Part shown: piece after piece, positions 8,235 to 16,054 of the stretch | How positions within the stretch are numbered: the stretch's first letter is position 1 | How the letters are laid out: every line of letters begins with the position of its first letter | Assembly (NCBI GenBank): GCA_003284265.1 | Contig: QBVV01000014.1 | Location: forward strand, 1 to 48,317 | Length of the DNA stretch: 48,317 nucleotides | Direction: 5' to 3' | Source of the DNA: SAR116 cluster bacterium AG-313-A07 | GTDB taxonomy: Bacteria; Pseudomonadota; Alphaproteobacteria; Thalassobaculales; Thalassobaculaceae | Made by a program: the position numbers and the translations under genes | Notes under the pieces: generated by a model | The model's database searches: none | What the model saw: only the letters and a program-made list of their open reading frames with translations | Told to the model about the DNA's origin: nothing

Positions 8235-8478
8235 TTTTGAAAGGCTCCTTCTAGTTGCCATTTAAATGTACCAGCCCCCGCAAACGATAAAACTAGTGAA
8301 AACTAAATCTTAATTAGGTTTAACTAACCACTATTTTAGTTAATGGGACTGGCCAAAATTGTTGCTTATTTTAAATTGTTAAATATCAATCTGCGATTAA
8401 AGTCTTCCTTAAACATGGCGACCCTTGTATTAAAGAATGAACCAAAAATAAATACAACATCTTTTAGGAGAGCAGGAC

Positions 8479-9723
8479 GTGACCTCCCTCAAACACAAAG
8501 AATATCCAAATTTTGTCACCCATCTCGAATGTTCATTAACTGGTGAAAAATATGAGGCAGGTATACCCCAAGGCCTCTCAAAGGCAGGCAGGCCTCTATT
8601 AGTTCGTTACGATTTGGATAAAATGGCGTCAGCAATCACAAAAAAGGAAATAGAAGCTCGCGAGGGTGGGTTTTGGCGCTACCGAGAATTTCTCCCGGTC
8701 ACTAAGAGTAAAAACGTCATTGCACTGGGGGAGACAACTACCCCATTAATGCAACTTCCAGCCATGGCCAGCAAGCTTAACGTAAATTCTGAGCGATTAA
8801 TTGTAAAAGATGAGGGTCGACTTCCGACTGGCTCATTTAAAGCAAGAGGTTTAGCATTAGCCGTAGCGATGGCAAAAGAGTTTGGATTACAACACTTGGC
8901 AATGCCCACTAACGGTAATGCTGGAGCTGCTATGGCAGCCTATGCAAGTCATGCCGGGTTAAAAACAACAATATTTTGCCCAGATGACACTCCTGAAATA
9001 AATATCTCAGAAATCGAGCTGCAGGGAGCCAGCGTTTATAAAGTGAATGGACTTATAAATGATTGCGGAAAAATAGTTGGGGATGGGAAAGAAATCACCG
9101 GCTGGTTTGACGTTTCAACGCTTAAAGAACCCTACAGGATAGAAGGCAAAAAAACGATGGGGCTCGAGATAGCAGAACAAATGGGTTGGAAACTTCCAGA
9201 TATAATCTTTTATCCAACTGGAGGAGGTACCGGACTAATCGGAATGTGGAAAGCCTTTGATGAATTGGAGGCTATTGGTTGGATTGGGAGCAAACGACCG
9301 CGCATGGTCGCTGTACAAGCAACTGGCTGCGCTCCTATTGTCAAAGCGTTTCAAGAAGGCGAGGAACATGCACCCGTATGGGAAAATGCGTATACAGCAG
9401 CTGCTGGGATTAGGGTGCCTGTGGCCGTAGGGGATTTTCTAATATTACGAGCAGTCAGAGAATCTGGTGGTTTTGCGGTTGCCATCCCCGATGACGAAAT
9501 CTTTGAAGCAAGAGACGAGGTCGCTCGCGAAGATGGTGTGCTTCTATGTCCGGAGGGAGCGGCGACGTTTGCCGCTTACAAGCGGGCGTTGGAGGAAGGT
9601 TCTATGAAACCCAATGAAACGGCCATACTTTATAACTGTGCAACAGGTTTAAAGTATCCAATGCCAAAAGTAGAAAATACTATCGATCGCTTTAAACCAA
9701 TTGATTACAACTCGCTAATATAA
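8479..9723 (+). CDS. Threonine synthase-like PLP-dependent lyase
   Basis: This is a fold-type II PLP enzyme of the threonine synthase/threonine dehydratase group, 414 residues long. The PLP lysine is Lys121 in PTGSFKARGL, followed by the substrate loop TNGNAGAAMA and the phosphate-binding YPTGGGTGLIG. The N-terminal LECSLTGEKYEAG resembles the zinc-ribbon start of threonine synthases, but only one cysteine remains. The usual reaction would be O-phosphohomoserine to threonine. The lack of thrA or thrB nearby and the two flanking NIPSNAP genes leave room for another substrate. GTG at 8479 has AGGAG eight bases before it. The 244-base divergent spacer to the first NIPSNAP gene shows no clear promoter. 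Confidence 0.85.
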   Translation: MTSLKHKEYPNFVTHLECSLTGEKYEAGIPQGLSKAGRPLLVRYDLDKMASAITKKEIEAREGGFWRYREFLPVTKSKNVIALGETTTPLMQLPAMASKLNVNSERLIVKDEGRLPTGSFKARGLALAVAMAKEFGLQHLAMPTNGNAGAAMAAYASHAGLKTTIFCPDDTPEINISEIELQGASVYKVNGLINDCGKIVGDGKEITGWFDVSTLKEPYRIEGKKTMGLEIAEQMGWKLPDIIFYPTGGGTGLIGMWKAFDELEAIGWIGSKRPRMVAVQATGCAPIVKAFQEGEEHAPVWENAYTAAAGIRVPVAVGDFLILRAVRESGGFAVAIPDDEIFEARDEVAREDGVLLCPEGAATFAAYKRALEEGSMKPNETAILYNCATGLKYPMPKVENTIDRFKPIDYNSLI

Positions 9724-9855
9724 AAATAATATCGCACCTATTTTAAATAAAGGACAGTATCAGTCGGATTGCACACAATTGAATTAATGACAAATAATGA
9801 GACTTAACCTACTCTTTCGTCTTGGATAAACCCAACAAACAATATGGAGATCAAA

Positions 9856-10188
9856 ATGCTATTGGACGTGCGAACCTATACTTGCAAACCGGGCACTATA
9901 AAGAAACATCTCGAGGTCTACGAGCAATTTGGCAAAGCCCCACAAACAAAACATCTGGGACAGCCTGTTGCTTACCTGATTACTGAAACGGGAAATGTTA
10001 ACCAGTATGTCCATATATGGGCATATGATAATGCTGGTGATAGGGAAGCCAAACGAACCGCAATGCAAGCTGATCCTGATTGGATCAAATATACGCAGGA
10101 AAGCGCAAAACTTGGTGCCTTAATTAATCAAGATAATAAGTTGATGAAACCGGTAGATTTTTATGCTGAGCCAAAACGTTCAAGCTAA
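9856..10188 (+). CDS. NIPSNAP family protein, single domain
   Basis: This 110-residue protein contains one NIPSNAP domain: MLLDVRTYTCKPGTI at the start, YLITETGNVNQYVHIWAYD in the core and QADPDWIKYT near the end. The conserved order matches either half of the double-domain protein at 7599-8234, so the two genes are related. The ATG at 9856 is preceded by GGAG at six bases; the ATG at 9844 overlaps that site. It follows the threonine-synthase-like gene by 132 bases on the same strand and is followed by a hairpin. Function is unknown; placement suggests it works with the PLP enzyme. Confidence 0.88.
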   Translation: MLLDVRTYTCKPGTIKKHLEVYEQFGKAPQTKHLGQPVAYLITETGNVNQYVHIWAYDNAGDREAKRTAMQADPDWIKYTQESAKLGALINQDNKLMKPVDFYAEPKRSS

Positions 10189-10194
10189 AAAAAT

Positions 10195-10227
10195 AGAGAG
10201 CATACTGAGTTTATTAGTATGCTCTCT
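10195..10227. terminator. Perfect 12-bp hairpin after the small NIPSNAP gene
   Basis: AGAGAGCATACT at 10195-10206 pairs completely with AGTATGCTCTCT at 10216-10227, with a nine-base loop. Read on the plus strand the stem is followed only by CTT, so the T run is weak. Read on the minus strand it is followed by A and seven Ts. It probably ends the NIPSNAP transcript, but its better terminator face points the other way. Confidence 0.65.
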
Positions 10228-10309
10228 CTTGAGTACGTGGAGTGGCTTTTTAAATATGGAAAAAGACCCGAATACTTAAGCCCAAGTTAGTATGATTGGA
10301 GCAGCCGAC

Positions 10310-10747
10310 ATGGCTACAGATAATACGTTATTATCGAAAGATTGGGTTCTTGAGACGAGAATTAAAGAAGAACTAGTCTCTACTTATCAAGTAAACATTA
10401 AAAACCTAATGCTAGAAATGTCTATCGGTGTACATCCCCACGAAAAAAAACAGAAACAGCGCGTAATTATAAATTTAGAAATGAGCTTGGAATACCCCCA
10501 AAATGGGTTTTCTGATGCTATCTATAGAAAAGTGGCATGCTACGAGACCCTAATAAATGAGATAAAAACTATAATTGCACAGGGACACATTATTCTTGTG
10601 GAAACCTTTGCGGAAAAGATCGCTGACTTAAGTTTATTGGATAAAAGAGTTTTAGACGTCAGAGTTAATGTTGAAAAAATAGACGTCTTTGATGACTGCG
10701 ACAGCGTCGGCGCAACTATAAACAAAATAAGGCGCAAGAAGATTTAA
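10310..10747 (+). CDS. folB: Dihydroneopterin aldolase family protein
   Basis: This enzyme would convert 7,8-dihydroneopterin to 6-hydroxymethyl-dihydropterin in folate synthesis. The 145-residue protein shows the family order: VNIKNLMLEMSIGVHPHEKK, a strand with QRVIINLEMSLEY, then Tyr and Glu residues in CYETLINEI and VETFAEKIAD, and the C-terminal VNVEKIDVFDDCDSVGATI with the conserved Lys. The N-terminus is about 25 residues longer than in E. coli FolB. ATG at 10310 has GGAG eight bases upstream; an ATG at 10292 would overlap it. No other folate gene is adjacent. A relative such as FolX cannot be fully excluded. Confidence 0.87.
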   Translation: MATDNTLLSKDWVLETRIKEELVSTYQVNIKNLMLEMSIGVHPHEKKQKQRVIINLEMSLEYPQNGFSDAIYRKVACYETLINEIKTIIAQGHIILVETFAEKIADLSLLDKRVLDVRVNVEKIDVFDDCDSVGATINKIRRKKI

Positions 10748-10821
10748 AATTTATAGAAATAATAGTTTAAATTCGTTTGCAATTATGATGCGTTATTAAA
10801 ACACTGGAAGTTAATAATAGA

Positions 10822-11184
10822 ATGGAAAACCGCTGGATATATCACTTATCGCGAAAAGATGATTGGGTTGCTTCGGAACCCTCAGAAACCTATCATGGGT
10901 CAGCTCAGGACTCTCTTGATGGATATTTGCATTTTTCAACAGCAACGCAGGTAGTTGCAAGTGCAAATAAACATCGAAAAGGAGAAAAGAACCTTTTGTT
11001 ATTAGAAGTAGACACAAAAAAACTCAAAAATAGTGATTTGAGATGGGAGCTAGCGCGGCAAGGGGAGCTATTCCCTCACATCTATGGATCGCTGGATAAA
11101 TTGGCCGTGACAAGGGTATTCGACCTTCCTATCAATAACGAAGGAAGACATGTTTTTCCTCTTCTAAAGGACGAAAACCTATAA
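10822..11184 (+). CDS. DUF952 family protein
   Basis: This is a 120-residue protein of the DUF952 family, recognised by WIYHLSRKDDW, DGYLHFSTATQV, LLLLEVDTKKL, LRWELARQGELFPHIYG and the ending LPINNEGRHVFP. The family is common in Alphaproteobacteria and often lies directly before pyrD, as here, where the gap is three bases. Its fold relates to ADP-ribose-binding or transferase-like families, but no activity is established. GGAAG sits eleven bases before the ATG. Co-transcription with pyrD is likely. Confidence 0.85.
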   Translation: MENRWIYHLSRKDDWVASEPSETYHGSAQDSLDGYLHFSTATQVVASANKHRKGEKNLLLLEVDTKKLKNSDLRWELARQGELFPHIYGSLDKLAVTRVFDLPINNEGRHVFPLLKDENL

Positions 11185-11187
11185 GTT

Positions 11188-12276
11188 ATGACTATAACTA
11201 ACTTCCTTTTTAAAATAGTACGAAAGCTTGATCCCGAAAGAGCGCATTTGCTAACAATCCAAGCGTTAAAACTTGGCATTACTCCCAGATACAATAATAA
11301 CAGTGATGAGGTCCTGACTTCAGAAGTATTTGGCATGAAATTTCAAAATCCGATAGGACTAGCAGCAGGCTTCGACAAAAGTGCAGAAGCTTTTGACACG
11401 CTCGATAAGCTTGGATGTGGTTTCATCGAGGTTGGAACTTTAACATTAAAACCGCAGGCTGGAAACGAGCGACCTAGGGTTTTTAGGCTAGAAGAAGATC
11501 AGGCTATCATAAATCGATATGGTTTTAATAACGATGGTTTATCTCGTGCGGTCAAACGATTATCCAAAAGAATAAAGAGCACAGGTGTACTCGGTATCAA
11601 TATTGGAATAAATAAAGATAGTACGACAGCAATCGCTGATTATGTAGAGGCATTAAAAATAGTCTCGCCACTAGCAGATTATATAACTATTAATATTTCC
11701 TCTCCAAATACGCCTGGACTTAGGGATCTACAGTCCTCAGAAAAATTGGAAAAATTACTACGATCTATCGAAAGAGGTCGTTCCGAAAACGCGGGTCAAA
11801 AATTCACTCCTCCAATACTCTTAAAAATCGCTCCTGACCTTACAGAAAAAGAAATAAAGGAAATCGCCCAGATTGCTCTAAAAACCAGAGTTTCTGGTCT
11901 GATTATCTCCAATACTACAGTTACAAGGCCGGCTCTTCTCAAGGGACATAGAAAATCTGAACAAGGCGGGCTCAGTGGACCTCCACTTTTTGAATTATCT
12001 ACCAAAAAACTTGCTCAAACCTACCTAGCCTGCAAGGGAAAAATACCTTTGATCGGTGTGGGAGGGGTAGATAGCGCAGAAACTGCATACGCAAAGATAA
12101 GAGCAGGAGCTAGCCTTGTTCAACTATATACAGCCTTAACATATCGAGGGCCTTGCTTGTTTAAGTCTATAAACGACGGGTTAAACTTATTAATTAAAAA
12201 TGATAACTATAGAAATATTCGGGACGCCATTGGAATAGATGCAAAATATTGGGCCAATAAAAAGATCCTGGATTAG
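11188..12276 (+). CDS. pyrD: Dihydroorotate dehydrogenase, quinone-linked (class 2)
   Basis: This peripheral inner-membrane flavoenzyme oxidises dihydroorotate to orotate with ubiquinone as acceptor, in pyrimidine synthesis. The 362 residues include the N-terminal membrane-binding helix (FKIVRKLDPERAHLLTIQAL), the FMN region IGLAAGFDKSAEAFD, NRYGFNNDG, the class 2 active-site loop ITINISSPNTPGLRDLQ with its catalytic Ser, and GGLSGPPLFELS. The length and these motifs separate it from cytosolic class 1 enzymes. The ATG is three bases after the DUF952 stop with no clear ribosome site, so translational coupling is likely. The EAL and HAD genes follow closely. Confidence 0.96.
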   Translation: MTITNFLFKIVRKLDPERAHLLTIQALKLGITPRYNNNSDEVLTSEVFGMKFQNPIGLAAGFDKSAEAFDTLDKLGCGFIEVGTLTLKPQAGNERPRVFRLEEDQAIINRYGFNNDGLSRAVKRLSKRIKSTGVLGINIGINKDSTTAIADYVEALKIVSPLADYITINISSPNTPGLRDLQSSEKLEKLLRSIERGRSENAGQKFTPPILLKIAPDLTEKEIKEIAQIALKTRVSGLIISNTTVTRPALLKGHRKSEQGGLSGPPLFELSTKKLAQTYLACKGKIPLIGVGGVDSAETAYAKIRAGASLVQLYTALTYRGPCLFKSINDGLNLLIKNDNYRNIRDAIGIDAKYWANKKILD

Positions 12277-12292
12277 AAAAGGAGCCTAAATA

Positions 12293-13498
12293 GTGAACAA
12301 GACTATCGTTATAGCGCTCTCTACCGTACTGATGGGAATAGGAGTTGGAGTAGACTTTCTTGCACCAGAATGGGTGCCTCTTCCCGGCTGGTTACTCAGC
12401 ATAACCGCTTTAATTATAATCTTTGTCTTTAATCTTAATCTCAGGCACAACCAGATCCAAGAAGAGTTCAACGAACTAAAAGATCAACTAAAATCATTAG
12501 ATAGAGAAATGATTGAGACGCGAGTGGAGTTAGATGCCACTCAGGATAAACTCAATAACAATCTTGAAAATCCACAAATCGCATCAGAACTCAGGATGCT
12601 GCGATCTTTAATGAAACAATTCACCGATAACGTTAATGGTCACTTGGACCCGGAAGCTGCCATATCACAGCCTTCAACTCTAAAACAACATGAGACAAAA
12701 CCTACCCAAGAAGATCAGGCCATCACTCATGAGCCAATCCTTGATTATAGTGATATTGAAATACTAAAATTTTTAGAAAAATCTGTTCGAGAGGACAACG
12801 TTGAGCTTTATCTTCAACCAATAGTGAGGTTACCGCAGAGATCACAGGTTTTTTTTGAATGTTTTTCTAGAATAATGGATGATAAAGGTAACATAATCCG
12901 ACCAGAGCAATATCTACCTGTTGCAACTTCAGCCGGACTAACCGCAGCTGTAGATAACCTGCTTTTATTTAAATGTGTGCAGCTTGTGCGGCGCACCCGT
13001 AGAGAAAATCCAGAAATAGTATTCTTTTGTAATATTTCCATGTCTACCCTTACGGATATAGATTTTTTTACTGATTTCATTGATTTCATGGCGGATAATA
13101 CAAATTTGACTTCAAGTCTTGTTTTCGAATTCAGCCAAGAAACAACATTAGATAAAGACTACGAAATTCAAAATGGTTTAGATAGGCTATCTAAACTAGG
13201 CTTTCGCCTTTCATTAGACCAACTCCACCAATTGAACGTAGATCTTCCGAAACTAGCATCACAAGGTTTTAAATTTATTAAAATTGACGCCCATCTTCTT
13301 CACGAGATGGCGCGAGGAGATACTCCTAATTTAAATATGAGGGCACTTAAAGGCGCTCTAGACCGAGTCGCGATGGATCTAATCGTAGAGAAAATTGAAA
13401 ACGAAGAGATGCTTAAAGATCTCCTGGATTTGCAAATAGATTTTGGTCAAGGTTATTTATTTGGTGCACCAAAATCTGCAACAGCAGCCAATCGATGA
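12293..13498 (+). CDS. Membrane protein with degenerate EAL domain
   Basis: The 401-residue protein starts with two membrane segments (about residues 4-20 and 30-46), then a coiled coil (about 52-115), then a C-terminal EAL-type domain (about 160-395). Active EAL domains degrade cyclic di-GMP using the EAL glutamate, a DDFGTG loop and other metal ligands. Here the signature is FECFSR, the DDFG position reads LSLDQLHQ, and only IKID looks normal, so catalysis is unlikely. A role as a c-di-GMP sensor or protein-interaction module is an inference. GTG at 12293 is preceded by AAAAGGAG at eight bases. The HAD gene start overlaps its stop, indicating tight coupling. Confidence 0.87.
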   Translation: MNKTIVIALSTVLMGIGVGVDFLAPEWVPLPGWLLSITALIIIFVFNLNLRHNQIQEEFNELKDQLKSLDREMIETRVELDATQDKLNNNLENPQIASELRMLRSLMKQFTDNVNGHLDPEAAISQPSTLKQHETKPTQEDQAITHEPILDYSDIEILKFLEKSVREDNVELYLQPIVRLPQRSQVFFECFSRIMDDKGNIIRPEQYLPVATSAGLTAAVDNLLLFKCVQLVRRTRRENPEIVFFCNISMSTLTDIDFFTDFIDFMADNTNLTSSLVFEFSQETTLDKDYEIQNGLDRLSKLGFRLSLDQLHQLNVDLPKLASQGFKFIKIDAHLLHEMARGDTPNLNMRALKGALDRVAMDLIVEKIENEEMLKDLLDLQIDFGQGYLFGAPKSATAANR

Positions 13499-14361
13499 TT
13501 ACCAAAGAAATAAGTGGTTTACGGGCTATCTCAGAAAATTATGAAATTTTCATTCTAGACCTTTGGGGAACTATCTATGACGGACGAGCGCTATTCCCCG
13601 GAATAAAAGCCCTGCTGGCGCAGCTCAGAAAAAGAGATAAAAAAGTTATATTTCTATCAAACTCTCCTCAGCTTCCAGAGGTAGTTCATCAGCGCCTCGG
13701 ACGACTTGGACTTTCAACATCGCACTATAATCACCTGGTAACATCCGGGGGCGAAGCTAATTCGCAACTGATAAGCATGGAACCGAAAGAATTTTCAGTT
13801 TTTAAAGGTACAGTATTCGAGATAGGACCTAATCGTTTCCCCGATACTCTACCTAAAGGAAAATTTATTAACGCCGAAAACCTCTCGCAAGCTGAATGGA
13901 TATTGAATGCAGGTCCCGATTCTGAGGATAATCAGCTCAGCGATTATAAAGAATTACTCACAATGGCTCAAAAAAGAAACCTTCCTATGCTCTGTGCTAA
14001 TCCAGATAAAATCGTTTTCCATGGGAAAGAAAAACATTTATGTGCAGGAGGAATTGCGGAATATTATCAAAGCATTGGGGGACACGTGATATTCGTAGGC
14101 AAACCATATCCAAAGGTTTTTGAACGATGTATGGACTTTGTAACTCCAGAGACGAAAAATAAAACCATTATGATTGGAGATAATCTGGAAACGGATATAC
14201 TAGGAGCCAATAACTTTGGTATCCATTCAATGTTGATAGCCTCGGGAGTTCACGAATTGGTCAACCCACATGAAGGTGGCATTCTGAAAGGCGAACTCAA
14301 CGAGTTACAAAAAATTTTAAAGGTAGATGCGAACTATGTAATGCCTTCTTTAAGATGGTAA
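13495..14361 (+). CDS. HAD-superfamily class IIA hydrolase (TIGR01459-like)
   Basis: This cytosolic phosphatase of the HAD superfamily resembles NagD and phosphoglycolate phosphatases. In the 288 residues, motif I is FILDLWGTIYDG, in which the second Asp of the usual DxD is replaced by Trp; motif II is FLSNSP, the lysine region is GKPYPKVFERC, and motif III is IGDNLETDILGA. The DLWG form is typical of the alphaproteobacterial TIGR01459 family. Its substrate is unknown. The ATG overlaps the EAL gene stop (ATGA), so the two products are probably made together. Confidence 0.88.
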   Translation: MITKEISGLRAISENYEIFILDLWGTIYDGRALFPGIKALLAQLRKRDKKVIFLSNSPQLPEVVHQRLGRLGLSTSHYNHLVTSGGEANSQLISMEPKEFSVFKGTVFEIGPNRFPDTLPKGKFINAENLSQAEWILNAGPDSEDNQLSDYKELLTMAQKRNLPMLCANPDKIVFHGKEKHLCAGGIAEYYQSIGGHVIFVGKPYPKVFERCMDFVTPETKNKTIMIGDNLETDILGANNFGIHSMLIASGVHELVNPHEGGILKGELNELQKILKVDANYVMPSLRW

Positions 14362-14397
14362 TTTAACGAATAAGAGCAACAAACATACCGCAAGTTC

Positions 14398-14426
14398 TTG
14401 ACGCACACCTTCTACTGTCGTATATC
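14398..14426 (+). promoter_or_regulatory. Probable sigma-70 promoter of rpmB
   Basis: TTGACG at 14398-14403 and TATATC at 14421-14426 are 17 bases apart, close to consensus, and lie 58 bases before the rpmB start. The leader then holds CCCC (14448-14451) facing GGGG (14459-14462), a short hairpin just before the ribosome site. Confidence 0.65.
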
Positions 14427-14483
14427 CCTGACTGCTTTTTAAATCGGCCCCGGTTACTGGGGTAATGGTTGGAGGGAAGAGCC

Positions 14484-14774
14484 GTGGCTCGCAGATGTTC
14501 TATAAGTGGTAAAGGTGTGATGACTGGAAATAATGTCAGTCATGCAAACAACAAAAACAAACGTAGATTTATTCCTAATTTGCAGCGCACTTCTCTCATG
14601 AGCGAGGCACTTGGGCAAACTATACGGATTCGTTTGACGACTTCTGCAATAAGAACAATCGAACATAATGGCGGATTAGACGAATTCCTCAAAAATACAA
14701 AAAATGCCAAGTTGGCTCCAGAAGCGCGAACTTTGAAGCGCCGGATAATGAAGGCGTCAGAAAAAACCAATTAG
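14484..14774 (+). CDS. rpmB: 50S ribosomal protein L28
   Basis: Ribosomal protein L28 is part of the large subunit near the E site. The 96-residue protein begins [20 protein letters not shown], followed by [14 protein letters not shown], which is the conserved L28 pattern, and ends with a basic helix. GTG at 14484 has GGAGG eight bases upstream; a frame opening further upstream would swallow that site. It has its own promoter and stands between the HAD gene and the convergent ctaA. Single-gene rpmB units are usual in Alphaproteobacteria. Confidence 0.96.
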   Translation: MARRCSISGKGVMTGNNVSHANNKNKRRFIPNLQRTSLMSEALGQTIRIRLTTSAIRTIEHNGGLDEFLKNTKNAKLAPEARTLKRRIMKASEKTN

Positions 14775-14791
14775 CAGTATAGTTCTCTTTA

Positions 14792-14812
14792 AATGAGTAT
14801 ATTACACTCATT
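14792..14812. terminator. Hairpin between convergent rpmB and ctaA
   Basis: AATGAGT at 14792-14798 pairs with ACTCATT at 14806-14812 over a seven-base loop, eight bases before the ctaA stop. There is no long T run. It may end both transcripts weakly. Confidence 0.4.
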
Positions 14813-14820
14813 CACACCAA

Positions 14821-15954
14821 TTAAATATTGTTCGCGTGATTTAGAGAGTAGTCCCGCGGTATACTCACGCCCCAAGAAATTACGACACTAATTCCAAAGA
14901 GGCAGAGTCCAATAAATTGATGCGCGACAGCTAGTCCTTCTGGAACAAAGTTTACTAAAGTTAAAACTCCTAATAAAAATTGTAAGATAGCTAATGTGGT
15001 CATCACATAAATCGTTCTCAACAACCGTTCGTTTTTACAAAAAAAGTGGGAACAGACACATAGACTGGCGATAGCTAATAAGGTGATGATCGCTAAAATA
15101 CGATGATTAAACTGTACGGCTGGAACATTCTCAAAAATATTACGCCAATATGGCGCAACACTGAAATAGTCAGGCGGAATCATTCTCTCACCCATGAGAG
15201 GAAATGTGTTATAAACTAACCCCGCTTTGAGACCAGCAACAAGAGCGCCACCGATCACCGTTAAAAATATTAAAACTGTTACTGTATTCGCATGATAGAC
15301 TGTTGCCCTAGATCCCAACATATCGCGTTTACCAACTAGATCTAAGATTGTCCAAATCAAAAGCCCCATTATTAAAAACGCCATTCCTAAATGCGTAGCA
15401 AGTCTATATTGACTTACCGAAGGATCGGATGACAAACCACTTTTAACCATCCACCAACCAAGTGCACCTTGCAGGCCACCCAGCACAAATAGAAAGCATA
15501 TTCTTGAAAGCAACCTTCTTTTAATTTTCTTAGTAATAAGGAAAAAAATGAATGGCAGAAAAAAAACTATGCCTATGAGGCGTCCCCATAACCTATGGAT
15601 ATATTCCCACCAAAAAATACCCTTGAACGCGTTCAAATCCATCCATGTATTTATATACTTGTACTCGGGTGAGTTTTGATAGAGTTTAAAAACGCGGTGC
15701 CACTCCTGCTCACTCAATGGCGGCAACCATCCTAATAGAGGACGCCATTCAACCATGGAAAGACCAGAGCCCGTAACACGAGTTATTCCACCAATTATAA
15801 CCATCGCAGCAACCAACCCGCCGACTACTGCAAGCCAAATCGCAACAGCTTTATTTGCCCCGTTACCTCTATTAATTAAATCGGATTTAATGTTTTCCAT
15901 TCCTTTTAGATGGAGGGTTCCGCGATCCGTGTCAACCAGAGGAGCCATAATCAT
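14821..15954 (-). CDS. ctaA: Haem A synthase (CtaA, COX15-type)
   Basis: This integral membrane enzyme converts haem O to haem A for cytochrome aa3 oxidases. The 377-residue protein has about eight membrane segments and the four haem-binding histidine sites: His120 in WWEYIHRLWGR, then RLATHLGMAF, FNHRILAI and AVAHQFIGL. GGITRVTGSGLSMVEWRP near 55-72 and NTFPLMGERMIPPDY are typical of the proteobacterial/mitochondrial type. The start is uncertain: ATG at 15954 has no clear ribosome site, and the ATG 18 codons in directly abuts AAAAGGA. A heptamer repeat lies just upstream. No oxidase genes are in view. Confidence 0.95.
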   Translation of the reverse strand: MIMAPLVDTDRGTLHLKGMENIKSDLINRGNGANKAVAIWLAVVGGLVAAMVIIGGITRVTGSGLSMVEWRPLLGWLPPLSEQEWHRVFKLYQNSPEYKYINTWMDLNAFKGIFWWEYIHRLWGRLIGIVFFLPFIFFLITKKIKRRLLSRICFLFVLGGLQGALGWWMVKSGLSSDPSVSQYRLATHLGMAFLIMGLLIWTILDLVGKRDMLGSRATVYHANTVTVLIFLTVIGGALVAGLKAGLVYNTFPLMGERMIPPDYFSVAPYWRNIFENVPAVQFNHRILAIITLLAIASLCVCSHFFCKNERLLRTIYVMTTLAILQFLLGVLTLVNFVPEGLAVAHQFIGLCLFGISVVISWGVSIPRDYSLNHANNI

Positions 15955-15979
15955 AATGAAACAGTGGCTTCTCGTTGAA

Positions 15980-16003
15980 CTTTGATCTTTGATCTTTGAT
16001 CTT
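15980..16003. repeat. Tandem heptamer repeat upstream of ctaA
   Basis: The unit CTTTGAT occurs three times in a row followed by CTT, 26 to 49 bases upstream of the ctaA ATG and 52 bases before the lipoprotein gene start on the other strand. It lies in the divergent spacer where the ctaA promoter should be, so changes in copy number could alter promoter spacing. Confidence 0.8.
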
Positions 16004-16054
16004 AATCAATAATTTTGATATTATTTATTCTAATGGCAAGAGGTAAAAAAGCGT

